Source: Maritimibacter sp.
GTDB taxonomy: Bacteria; Pseudomonadota; Alphaproteobacteria; Rhodobacterales; Rhodobacteraceae
Length of the DNA stretch: 64,000 nt
Direction of reading: 5' to 3'
Assembly (NCBI GenBank): GCA_002695005.1
Contig: NZNT01000025.1
Span: 62,001 to 126,000 of the forward strand
Position 1 is the first letter of the stretch. Every line of letters starts with the position of its first letter. Of this stretch, positions 1-7,869 are shown in pieces. The position numbers and the translations under genes were made by a program. The notes beneath the pieces were generated by a model, which worked only from the letters and a program-made list of their open reading frames with translations, did not search any database and had not been told where the DNA came from.

Positions 1-697
<697 letters not shown>

Positions 698-732
698 TCA
701 GCTCCTGAATATCTGGTTAGAGGGTCCGGCGA

Positions 733-1020
733 TCAGGCAATGATGCCCATGATGTCGGATTCTTTCATGATCAGCATCTCTTTGCCGTCGAGCGTGATCT
801 CGGTGCCGGACCATTTGCCGAACAGGATCTTGTCGCCTTCCTTGACGTCCATCGTGATGCGGTCGCCGTCGTCGTCCTTCGCGCCGGCGCCAACAGAGAC
901 AACCACGCCTTCGGCGGGCTTTTCTTTCGCGCTGTCAGGGATGATCAGGCCGCCGGTGGTCTTTTCTTCGCTTTCGACGCGCTCGACGAGCACACGGTCG
1001 TGCAGGGGAGTAAATGCCAT
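733..1020 (-). CDS. groES: Co-chaperonin GroES (10 kDa)
   Basis: This 95-residue protein is the heptameric lid of the GroEL folding chamber. It shows the family start ([15 protein letters not shown]), the mobile-loop region with [16 protein letters not shown] at about residues 20-35, and the C-terminal [17 protein letters not shown] segment. Length is normal for the family. It is the first gene of the groESL operon, transcribed leftward. Its start codon lies about 30 bp downstream of a perfect CIRCE inverted repeat, so HrcA-mediated heat-shock control is expected. Confidence 0.98.
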   Translation of the reverse strand: MAFTPLHDRVLVERVESEEKTTGGLIIPDSAKEKPAEGVVVSVGAGAKDDDGDRITMDVKEGDKILFGKWSGTEITLDGKEMLIMKESDIMGIIA

Positions 1021-1051
1021 TTCAGAGGCTCCTCAACTCTCATTGTTCCCG

Positions 1052-1078
1052 TTAGCACTCACGATACGCGAGTGCTAA
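1052..1078 (-). promoter_or_regulatory. CIRCE operator (HrcA binding site) of groESL
   Basis: A perfect inverted repeat TTAGCACTC-N9-GAGTGCTAA is seen here, which is the exact CIRCE consensus. It sits between the groES start and a plausible -35/-10 pair, so bound HrcA would block transcription start. HrcA itself is not encoded in the window. Confidence 0.96.
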
Positions 1079-1085
1079 CGGCGGA

Positions 1086-1114
1086 TAGGTAGGCAGCGGA
1101 GCACATCGAGTCAA
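1086..1114 (-). promoter_or_regulatory. Probable groESL promoter
   Basis: On the minus strand TTGACT (complement of 1109-1114) is followed after 17 bp by TACCTA (complement of 1086-1091). Transcription would start at about 1079, directly at the CIRCE element. The -10 match is only moderate. An RpoH-type promoter in the same place cannot be excluded. Confidence 0.5.
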
Positions 1115-1218
1115 CAGCGCGTGAAGCAAAAATTTTGCGTTTCGCGTAAAGACGTTGACAGGTGAGACGCCTCGTATGGAAACTGGGTCGTACATTCAAC
1201 CGGAACCCGGGACATTCC

Positions 1219-1671
1219 ATGACTTTTAAGCATTTCGCCGCCGCCCTGGCCCTGATCACCACCCCCGCCATCGCCCAGAACGAAGAGGTCCACCCCTACA
1301 CCAAGTCCAACATCGCGCCGGTCATGTTCGAGTATCTGGACGAGGCCGAAGACGGCTGCTGGACGTCGGCCGATCAGGCCGCTGATATCGCCAAGCGGGC
1401 GCTAGACGGGGTCGGCATCGCGCATACCGACGACCCGGAGGAGGCTGCGACGACGCTTTTCCTTTACGTCGACGCCTCCCGCGACGGGGGCTGTTACGGC
1501 AACATGCTCCTCGACCTGCGCGGGCCCGCGACATGGGCGGGCGAGGAGGTCCGGGTGATCCTGCGCGACAGCGGCGCCAACTTCGAAGGCTATGACAACC
1601 TGAACGCTGTGATCCCGGCGATCATGGACCATTTCGTCGGCACGGAACTGGGCGGCTTTCCCGCCGAATGA
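1219..1671 (+). CDS. Secreted small protein, first of two tandem paralogues
   Basis: I do not recognise a named family. From the ATG at 1219 the protein is 150 residues and begins with a short hydrophobic signal peptide ending in an AIAQ-type cleavage site, so it is probably periplasmic. An upstream in-frame ATG at 1162 would put 19 charged residues before the signal peptide and is unlikely. The mature part has two conserved cysteines, in DGCWT and GGCYG, that could form a disulfide. The next gene shares the same pattern (TxxNIxPM, D/E-D-x-CWT, AADIA+, GCYG), so the two arose by duplication. They lie 62 bp apart in the same direction. Confidence 0.72.
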   Translation: MTFKHFAAALALITTPAIAQNEEVHPYTKSNIAPVMFEYLDEAEDGCWTSADQAADIAKRALDGVGIAHTDDPEEAATTLFLYVDASRDGGCYGNMLLDLRGPATWAGEEVRVILRDSGANFEGYDNLNAVIPAIMDHFVGTELGGFPAE

Positions 1672-1733
1672 CGCCCGTTTGACATCGCGCGGCACGGCCC
1701 TCACGCTGCACCTGCACTGCGAAAGGACGCCCG

Positions 1734-2186
1734 ATGCCCGCACGCCTCGCCACGGCTCTGACCCTCGCCTTCGCCGCCCCGGCACTGGCGCAGGAACAGA
1801 CCCCGCTGACCGAAACCAACATCTCTCCCATGACTGTCATCGTCACGGACATGACCGAGGACGACTGCTGGACCGACCCCGGGGCCGCAGCCGATATCGC
1901 ACGCGCGGAACTGGGCAAGACCACCATCGAACTTGTCGAGACCGAGGCCGAAGCTGAGACGGCCTTTGTCATCGCGGTGCAGGCGCGGCGTGCCGAAGCG
2001 GGGTGCTATGGCTCCGTTCGGCTCGCGGTCGGCGCGATGATTGACTGGAAGGACAACGGCGAGGTCGCCGGGACGCTTCAGGCCGTCTCCAACATCTTCG
2101 AAGGGCGCGAAACAGTGGACGAATTCGTGGCCGACGGCCTTGCCCAGTCCATCCCGGCGCTGGCCGACTACCTGCCCGACACCTGA
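1734..2186 (+). CDS. Secreted small protein, second of two tandem paralogues
   Basis: This 150-residue protein is a paralogue of the gene just upstream and has the same length. It carries a signal peptide (MPARLATALTLAFAAPALAQ) and the shared motifs TETNISPM, DDCWTDPGAAADIA and AGCYGS, with the two cysteines in equivalent places. The start is supported by AAAGGA about 9 bp upstream. The role is unknown. A periplasmic location and a Cys-Cys pair are inferred. The two sequences have diverged clearly outside the motifs, which points to an old duplication. Confidence 0.75.
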   Translation: MPARLATALTLAFAAPALAQEQTPLTETNISPMTVIVTDMTEDDCWTDPGAAADIARAELGKTTIELVETEAEAETAFVIAVQARRAEAGCYGSVRLAVGAMIDWKDNGEVAGTLQAVSNIFEGRETVDEFVADGLAQSIPALADYLPDT

Positions 2187-2251
2187 GCGCCCCAACGTCA
2201 CACTTGTCCGTCGGTCCGCACCGCGCGACGGTCGGCGCGGGAGGACACGCG

Positions 2252-2740
2252 ATGACATTTGCGGCGACGCAGGACGACCTGATTTCGATGGACGAGGCCC
2301 TGTCGATGAGCGGGCTCGAATACATGGAGCGGATGGTGGCGGGTGAATTCCCGGGTCCGCCCATCGGACAGGTGATGAACTACGTCGCGACCGAAGTCGC
2401 CCCCGGACGCGTCACTTTTCGCGGCACCCCCACCTTCGAGTACTGCAACCCGATGGGTGCGGTTCACGGCGGCTGGTACGGAACGCTTCTGGACAGCTGC
2501 ATGGCCTGTGCGGTGATGACCACGGTGCCCAAGGGCTCGACCTACACGACGCTGGAATACAAGATCAACATCGTGCGCCCGATCCCGTTGGGCACAGAGA
2601 TCGAGGCGGTCGGCACGATCCAGCATGGCGGACGCTCGACCGGCGTGGCCAACGGCGAAATCCGCGGCGTGGCGGATGGCAAGCTCTACGCCACCGGCTC
2701 GACCACCTGCATGGTCATGCAGATTGTGGCGCCGGCGTAG
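2252..2740 (+). CDS. PaaI-family hotdog thioesterase
   Basis: This is a probable acyl-CoA thioesterase of the PaaI/YdiI hotdog group. The ATG at 2252 is preceded by GGGAGGACACGCG, so it is preferred over an in-frame start at 2204. The 162-residue product has the hotdog signature NPMGAVHGGWYGTLLDSCMACAV (written here in two parts: NPMGAVHGGWYG, then TLLDSCMACAV), in which the helix carries the usual acidic residue (Asp). It is followed by TTLEYKINIVRPIPLG, the family's central strand. The substrate cannot be told from sequence. Its 3' end overlaps the convergent DUF2235 gene by 26 bp. Confidence 0.83.
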   Translation: MTFAATQDDLISMDEALSMSGLEYMERMVAGEFPGPPIGQVMNYVATEVAPGRVTFRGTPTFEYCNPMGAVHGGWYGTLLDSCMACAVMTTVPKGSTYTTLEYKINIVRPIPLGTEIEAVGTIQHGGRSTGVANGEIRGVADGKLYATGSTTCMVMQIVAPA

Positions 2741-3818
2741 CGCCCTCCTCCGACACCTCGGGCGTCCACTCCCTTTCCGACGGATCGTGGCCCCGCCGGC
2801 GTTTTGAGCGCAGCACGAAGATCTTGCCCCAGCCGTGAAACGTGCCCATCGAAGGCGCATCCGGGTTCGGCGGGAACCGTGTGTGCCAGTCTTCAGGGAG
2901 CGTCAGGCCCACCGCCTCGGCCTTGCCCAGCATCCAGTGGAGCGAGACGAAGGCGCGAGGCCGGGCAGCGGTGAAGCCCGCTACCTGCCCGCCCACGTCG
3001 CCGTGGCTGCCGGGAAACCAGACCTGCTCGACCCGCCCCGGATACTCCGCGCTCGTGTCCCACAAGAGCGGCTCGTAGGCATCGCGCGTCTCGTCCCGCG
3101 CCAGAGCATGGTAGCCGTGCAGCACATGTGTATCGAGATTGGCGTCGTGGAAGCGATGGCGCGGCTCGTACAGCCGCCAGATCACCGGCCAGGTCAGGCC
3201 CAGCGCCTTCACCGTATCCCAGACGCCGATCATCTCGATGGTCGTGTCCTCGTGGCAAAAGGCCTGTGAGAAAGCCCGCGCGCTTTCGGTCATCTCCTCG
3301 GCCTCGTAATGGCGATAGGCCTGTAACACGTTGCGCTCGGTCGCATGTTCGGCCTTCAAAAGCCCCACCCGCCCGATCAGACCGGAGAGCGAGCGCACCG
3401 CGAAAGCGCCGCGCGAATACCCGAAGAGAAAGATCTTGTCGCCGGGCCTGTAGCGCGAGGCGAGCACGCCATAGGCGCGCCGGATCTGCCGGTTGATCCC
3501 CTTGCCCGTCGCCACGGTCCAGGCGCTTTTCCACCCGCGCCACTGGATGCCCGCCTCGTAATAAACCGAAATCTTGGCCCCGTGGCCCGAGCGGCGCACT
3601 TCGTCCATCATGCGGTAAACGATCCCGGCATTGGTCTCTTCACCGGGTTCCAGCGACGACATGGTGCCGTCCAGCACGATGACATGGGTGACCGGTTCGC
3701 GCGCCGGCGTGTCGGCACCCGCCGACAGCACCCGGCCACGCAGCCATTTGCGGAACCGGGTGAACCCGCCATCGGTGAGCCCGTGGAGCGCGCGGTTGAG
3801 CCTTGTCTTCAGTGACAT
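2715..3818 (-). CDS. DUF2235 domain protein (alpha/beta-hydrolase-like)
   Basis: The 367-residue protein matches the DUF2235 family. It has an N-terminal strand VIVLDGTMSS (about residue 45), then a nucleophile-elbow motif GYSRGAFAVRSL (about 148) and a late HGDVGG motif that fits the catalytic-His region. Some members of this family are phospholipase effectors (Tle1 type) of type VI secretion, but no T6SS gene is nearby and no secretion signal is visible, so a housekeeping or storage-polymer role is equally possible. It is the last gene of a leftward set, 16 bp after the molybdopterin oxidoreductase. Confidence 0.8.
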   Translation of the reverse strand: MSLKTRLNRALHGLTDGGFTRFRKWLRGRVLSAGADTPAREPVTHVIVLDGTMSSLEPGEETNAGIVYRMMDEVRRSGHGAKISVYYEAGIQWRGWKSAWTVATGKGINRQIRRAYGVLASRYRPGDKIFLFGYSRGAFAVRSLSGLIGRVGLLKAEHATERNVLQAYRHYEAEEMTESARAFSQAFCHEDTTIEMIGVWDTVKALGLTWPVIWRLYEPRHRFHDANLDTHVLHGYHALARDETRDAYEPLLWDTSAEYPGRVEQVWFPGSHGDVGGQVAGFTAARPRAFVSLHWMLGKAEAVGLTLPEDWHTRFPPNPDAPSMGTFHGWGKIFVLRSKRRRGHDPSEREWTPEVSEEGATPAPQSA

Positions 3819-3834
3819 GACCCGCCCCTGATCA

Positions 3835-6123
3835 TCACTTGGCGTCCTGGATCATCTGCCACACGCGCATCGGCGTGTAGGGCATCTGCGGTTCACGCAC
3901 GCCAACCTGCCACAGCGCATCCGTCAGCGCATTGCCGATGGCACCCATCGAACCAACGGTCCCCGCTTCGCCGCAACCCTTCATCCCCATGACATTCGCG
4001 GTCGAGGGAACCGGCTCGGTCGTGAATTTGAAGAACGGAACCAGCTCGGCGATCGGCATGGCGTAATCCATGAAGGAGGCGGTCAGCATCTGCCCGTCCT
4101 CGTCGGTCACGAGATGTTCCATCATAAGCTGTCCCATGCCCTGCACGACGCCGCCGTGGACCTGTCCCTCGACGAGCATCGGGTTGATGAGGTTTCCGAA
4201 GTCGTCCGTCACCGTATAGCGGACAAGCGCGCTCTGGCCCGTCTCGGGATCGACCTCCACCTCGGCGACATGCGCGCCGTTCGGGAAGGACCGCGCGGGG
4301 AGTTTGGCGGTCTCGGTCACGCGCAAGATGTCCTCCCGCCCTTTCGACTTCGCCAGCGCCGCCGCGTCCAGCATCGTCGGGGTCAGGTTGGAGCCCTCGA
4401 TGCGGAACACCTCGTCATCGAATGTCACCGCGCTTTCGTCCACGCCCTCGAGTTCGGCGAGGAAAGCTGTGAAATTCCTGACGGTCGTCTCCACCGTCGT
4501 CAGCGTGACGTTGTTCTGAACCGTCACCGAGCGCGACCCGCCGGTGCCGCCGCCCCGCGCGATGCGGTCACTGTCGCCTTGCACGATTTCGATCTTGTCG
4601 ACCGGAATCCCGGTCTGATCGGACAGGAACTTGGCATAAACCGTCTCATGCCCCTGTCCGTTGGACTGGGTACCAACGTACAGCAGCGCCCGCCCGTCCT
4701 CGGTGAACTCAAGCGTCGCGTCCTCCTCGGGCGACCCGAGGATCGACTCGATGTAATAGGCGAGCCCGATACCGCGCAGCTTGCCCGCCTTCGCGCTCTC
4801 TTCCGCTCGCTTGGCATATCCGCCGAGGTCACACTCTTCGGCCACCCGCGCCAGTACGCGGTTGAAGTCGCCCACGTCGTAGGTTTCGCCCGACACGGTG
4901 TCATAGGGAAAGGCCTCGGGCGGGATGAAGTTCTTGCGCCTGAGATCCCAGGCATCGACACCCAGAATGCGCGCAGCGCGGTCCATCATCGTCTCGAGCA
5001 GATAGATCGCCTCGGGCCGCCCGGCTCCGCGATACGCATCCACCTGCACGGTGTTGGTATAGACCCCCTTGGCGTTCTGCCACGCCGTGCGGATGTCGTA
5101 GACGCCGGTCAGCACACGCGCGAACAGGTGCGACTGCATCATTTGCCCGAACTGGGAATTATAGGCGCCCAGGTCCGAGACGGTGTCGACCTTGTAGGCG
5201 GTGATCCTGAAATTCTCATCGAAGGCGAGAGTCGCGGTATGACGCACGGCCCGCCCGGCATTGTCGGACAGGAGCGACTCCGTGCGATCCGCCATCCAGC
5301 GCACGGGGTGTCCCAGCGCCCGCGCCGCCTGACACAGAACGATGTATTCCGGGTACATCTGCCCCTTCATGCCGAAACCACCGCCGACGTCCGGATTCGT
5401 CACCCGCAGATCCTCGGGTGCGATGCCCAGCGCCGAAGAAATCTGGTCTTTCGGCCCCCAGACTCCCTGCCCCGACAGCGCGATGTGAAGGCGTCCGCCC
5501 TCCAGTGTTTCGGCATAGGCCCCGCGCGGTTCCATCGACACGGCGGCCACGCGGGTGTCTTCGACATTGCAGGTCACGACGTGTGCGGCCTCGGCAATCG
5601 CCGCCTCGGTCGCGTCGCGGTCGCCCAATCCGTAGTCGTAGGCGAGGTTGTCCGCCACATCGTCATGGACCAGCGGCCCGCCCGGCGCGATGTCGATATG
5701 CACGTCGAGTTCGTCGAGCTCCAGCTCGATCATTTCAGCGGCGTCGCGGGCGGTGTCGATGGTATCGGCGACGATGAAGGCCACGGCCTCCCCCACGAAG
5801 CGCACCTTGCCCTTGGCCAGCGGGGGTCGCGCAGGGGTCGCACCCTTTGAGCCATCGATGTTCTTCACGGTCGCCGCGTACATTGCCATGCTCACGCCGG
5901 CTGCCTCCAGGTCCTCGGCGGTGAGCACCAGATGCACCCCATCCAAAGCCCGCGCCTCTTCGGCGTCGAGCGTGGTGATGGTGCCATGCGCCACTTGGGA
6001 CCGCAGGAAATAGCCGTAATACGATCCTTCGGGAGCGATATCGTCGACGTATCCCCCCTCGCCTTTCAGAAAGCGAACATCCTCAAGCCGTGCATAAGAT
6101 TGAGACTTGCCGAACTTTTCCAT
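3835..6123 (-). CDS. Xanthine dehydrogenase/CoxL-family molybdopterin-binding subunit
   Basis: The 762-residue protein is the large, molybdenum-cofactor subunit of the xanthine oxidase/CO dehydrogenase family. N-terminal DARFLKGxGxYxDD-like and C-terminal GCGEAGTVGSMGAIGNA motifs are present, with the conserved late Glu of GEAGT. The active-site loop reads AYRGAGRPEA, the form II (CoxL-like) version, not the AYxCSFR loop of true CO dehydrogenase, so CO oxidation is unlikely. No gene for the FAD or [2Fe-2S] subunit lies alongside, so the partners must be elsewhere or absent. It follows the PLP decarboxylase by 30 bp and precedes DUF2235 by 16 bp, which suggests one transcript. Confidence 0.9.
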   Translation of the reverse strand: MEKFGKSQSYARLEDVRFLKGEGGYVDDIAPEGSYYGYFLRSQVAHGTITTLDAEEARALDGVHLVLTAEDLEAAGVSMAMYAATVKNIDGSKGATPARPPLAKGKVRFVGEAVAFIVADTIDTARDAAEMIELELDELDVHIDIAPGGPLVHDDVADNLAYDYGLGDRDATEAAIAEAAHVVTCNVEDTRVAAVSMEPRGAYAETLEGGRLHIALSGQGVWGPKDQISSALGIAPEDLRVTNPDVGGGFGMKGQMYPEYIVLCQAARALGHPVRWMADRTESLLSDNAGRAVRHTATLAFDENFRITAYKVDTVSDLGAYNSQFGQMMQSHLFARVLTGVYDIRTAWQNAKGVYTNTVQVDAYRGAGRPEAIYLLETMMDRAARILGVDAWDLRRKNFIPPEAFPYDTVSGETYDVGDFNRVLARVAEECDLGGYAKRAEESAKAGKLRGIGLAYYIESILGSPEEDATLEFTEDGRALLYVGTQSNGQGHETVYAKFLSDQTGIPVDKIEIVQGDSDRIARGGGTGGSRSVTVQNNVTLTTVETTVRNFTAFLAELEGVDESAVTFDDEVFRIEGSNLTPTMLDAAALAKSKGREDILRVTETAKLPARSFPNGAHVAEVEVDPETGQSALVRYTVTDDFGNLINPMLVEGQVHGGVVQGMGQLMMEHLVTDEDGQMLTASFMDYAMPIAELVPFFKFTTEPVPSTANVMGMKGCGEAGTVGSMGAIGNALTDALWQVGVREPQMPYTPMRVWQMIQDAK

Positions 6124-6153
6124 GATGACTCCCGCGCGTTGACGAACGTCACC

Positions 6154-7305
6154 CTAGCTTTGCGTCGCGCGATGTCCACCCCGGCGCACCGTCACGATTT
6201 CATGCGCCCCGTAGCCATTGAATCGCGTATTGGTTGCAGTGGAGTAAGCACCCATCCCGTCGAAGATAAGAAAGTCGCCCTCGTCCACGTCGCCGGGCAG
6301 CCCGACCTCACCCGGAAGCCGGTCGAGCGAGTCGCATGTTGGCCCATAAAGCACCCGCGGATGAGGCGCGCCATTGCGCGGGCGGCCTTCGGACGTGACG
6401 GTCCGCAAACGGGCATATGGCCCCATGATCGGCACCTCGGCGAGCAGGCCATAGATGCCGTCGTTGAGGAACAGCCCGCCGCATTCACGCAATGCCTTCA
6501 CCCGCACGGCCAGTGAAAAGGATTCGGCTACCATCGCGCGCCCCGGCTCACACACGAGACGCGGAGGGGTGTCGGGAAACGCCAGTGCCGTGGCGCGGGC
6601 GATCTCGGCAAAGATCGGCTCCAGCGCGGCCCCTTTGCCACGGTCGGACGGAAAGCCGCCGCCCACGTTGAGCCGGGAGAGGCGCACACCGGCCTGCCGT
6701 GCGACCTCTGCACAGGTCTCGATGTACCGCCCCCAGGCGCCGGGATCGGTGCATTGCGTGCCGGGATGAAACGTCATGGCCGGGGTGAAGCCCGCCTCGA
6801 CCACCGATTGCAGGAGCGTCACGCAGCCCTCCGGCGGCTCCCCGAACTTGGCGCCGAAGTCATAGGCGGCGCCCGGCACCGGCAGGGCGAGCCTGACGGA
6901 GACTTCGCGCCCTTCAGGCACGCGGCCGCTGAGCTTGGCGAGTTCCCCCGGACCGTCGACGGAATAGGAGGCGACATCGGCCTCCACCGCCGCGTCGATC
7001 TCCGCCCGGCTGCGGACGGGGTTGTTGTAATGGAGCGCGGCGCCCGGCACCGCCGCGCGCACCAGCGCGATCTCGGCGGGCGAGGCCACGTCAAAGGCGC
7101 GGATACCGGCCTGCGCCAGCGTGTCGATCACTGCCGGATTGTCGTTGGCCTTCACCGCATAGGTCACGAGCCCCGGAAACCCGGTGCGAAACCGCCGCGC
7201 GGTATCCGCGAGAGTTTCCGGCGAGAAATAAAGCACCGGATGATCCGGCGTTACGGATTTCAGATGATCGATCTCGGTCGACCAGATGCGGGAATACCTG
7301 CTCAT
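6154..7305 (-). CDS. Type III PLP-dependent decarboxylase (ornithine/lysine decarboxylase-like)
   Basis: This 383-residue protein belongs to the alanine-racemase-fold decarboxylases (eukaryotic-type ornithine decarboxylase, DapDC and relatives). The PLP lysine sits in TYAVKANDNP (about residue 55), the phosphate-binding glycines in NVGGGFPSDRG, and the catalytic cysteine in YGPTCDSLDR, near the C-terminus. The likely reaction is decarboxylation of ornithine, perhaps also lysine, to a diamine. That would feed the homospermidine synthase at 42-43 kb. It is divergent from an Lrp/AsnC regulator across a perfect inverted repeat, so Lrp-type control is likely. Substrate choice is inferred. Confidence 0.86.
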   Translation of the reverse strand: MSRYSRIWSTEIDHLKSVTPDHPVLYFSPETLADTARRFRTGFPGLVTYAVKANDNPAVIDTLAQAGIRAFDVASPAEIALVRAAVPGAALHYNNPVRSRAEIDAAVEADVASYSVDGPGELAKLSGRVPEGREVSVRLALPVPGAAYDFGAKFGEPPEGCVTLLQSVVEAGFTPAMTFHPGTQCTDPGAWGRYIETCAEVARQAGVRLSRLNVGGGFPSDRGKGAALEPIFAEIARATALAFPDTPPRLVCEPGRAMVAESFSLAVRVKALRECGGLFLNDGIYGLLAEVPIMGPYARLRTVTSEGRPRNGAPHPRVLYGPTCDSLDRLPGEVGLPGDVDEGDFLIFDGMGAYSTATNTRFNGYGAHEIVTVRRGGHRATQS

Positions 7306-7388
7306 ATCCTGCCCTCACGCGTATTCATTTGGAAAGCGTGAGGCCGAGTTCCGTCGATTCATAACGACAGAACGGGCGTTTCGTGCTT

Positions 7389-7413
7389 TTCTTTCGTCAA
7401 AACGACGAAAGAA
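7389..7413. promoter_or_regulatory. Perfect 25-bp inverted repeat, probable Lrp-family operator
   Basis: Arms TTCTTTCGTC and GACGAAAGAA (10 bp each) flank a 5-bp AAAAC spacer with no mismatch. The element ends 8 bp before the start of the Lrp/AsnC gene and lies in the 116-bp divergent region shared with the decarboxylase. Dimeric Lrp-family proteins bind such palindromes, so autoregulation and control of the decarboxylase are likely. Confidence 0.65.
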
Positions 7414-7421
7414 CCGACGAT

Positions 7422-7853
7422 ATGGACGAAACCGACCGCCGCCTCATCGCACGGCTGGGCGAAAACGCCCGCATCCCGGTCGCGACCCTCGCCCGCGACC
7501 TCGACCTCGCGCGCTCCACCGTGCAGGCGCGGCTCGAACGGCTGGAACGAACCGGCGTCATCGCGGGTTATGCGCTCAGGCTGGGAGATGCGGCCAAAGC
7601 CGATCAGATCCGCGCCACCGTCCTTCTGGCCCTTGAACCGCGTGCCACGGCGGCGGTGATCGCCCGGCTGGACCGGATGCCGGAAGTGGAGGCGGCGCAT
7701 ACCGCCTCCGGCCGCGCCGACCTCGTGCTCACGCTGGCGGCGCCCACGACCGCCGCGCTGGACCGGGCGCTGGACCGGATCGGAGAGATTGACGGTGTAA
7801 AAGGGTCAGAGACGCTGATACATCTATCGACCAAGATACAAAGGCCGGGCTGA
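7422..7853 (+). CDS. Lrp/AsnC family transcriptional regulator
   Basis: The protein is 143 residues from the ATG at 7422 (MDETDRRLIARLGENAR), the typical Lrp start. The ATG at 7383 would lie inside the inverted repeat and is disfavoured. An N-terminal winged helix-turn-helix (about residues 3-60, with the recognition helix near LARSTVQARLERLER) is followed by the RAM/ligand-binding domain. It probably senses an amino acid and controls the divergent PLP decarboxylase, a pairing that would suit feedback on ornithine or lysine use. The effector is unknown. Confidence 0.9.
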   Translation: MDETDRRLIARLGENARIPVATLARDLDLARSTVQARLERLERTGVIAGYALRLGDAAKADQIRATVLLALEPRATAAVIARLDRMPEVEAAHTASGRADLVLTLAAPTTAALDRALDRIGEIDGVKGSETLIHLSTKIQRPG

Positions 7854-7869
7854 CCCGGCGACGAGAGGA

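Noticed and set aside
1155-1180. TTGACA ... TATGGA as a promoter for the first secreted paralogue
   Set aside because: The spacing is only 14 bp, too short for a standard sigma-70 promoter.
4114-5850. 578-codon plus-strand frame opposite the molybdenum hydroxylase
   Set aside because: Composition is His/Arg-rich and no domain is recognisable. GC-rich DNA often keeps antisense frames open.
3835-6123. Carbon monoxide dehydrogenase large subunit
   Set aside because: The active-site loop is AYRGAGR rather than the AYxCSFR loop of true CO dehydrogenases, and the partner subunits are absent.
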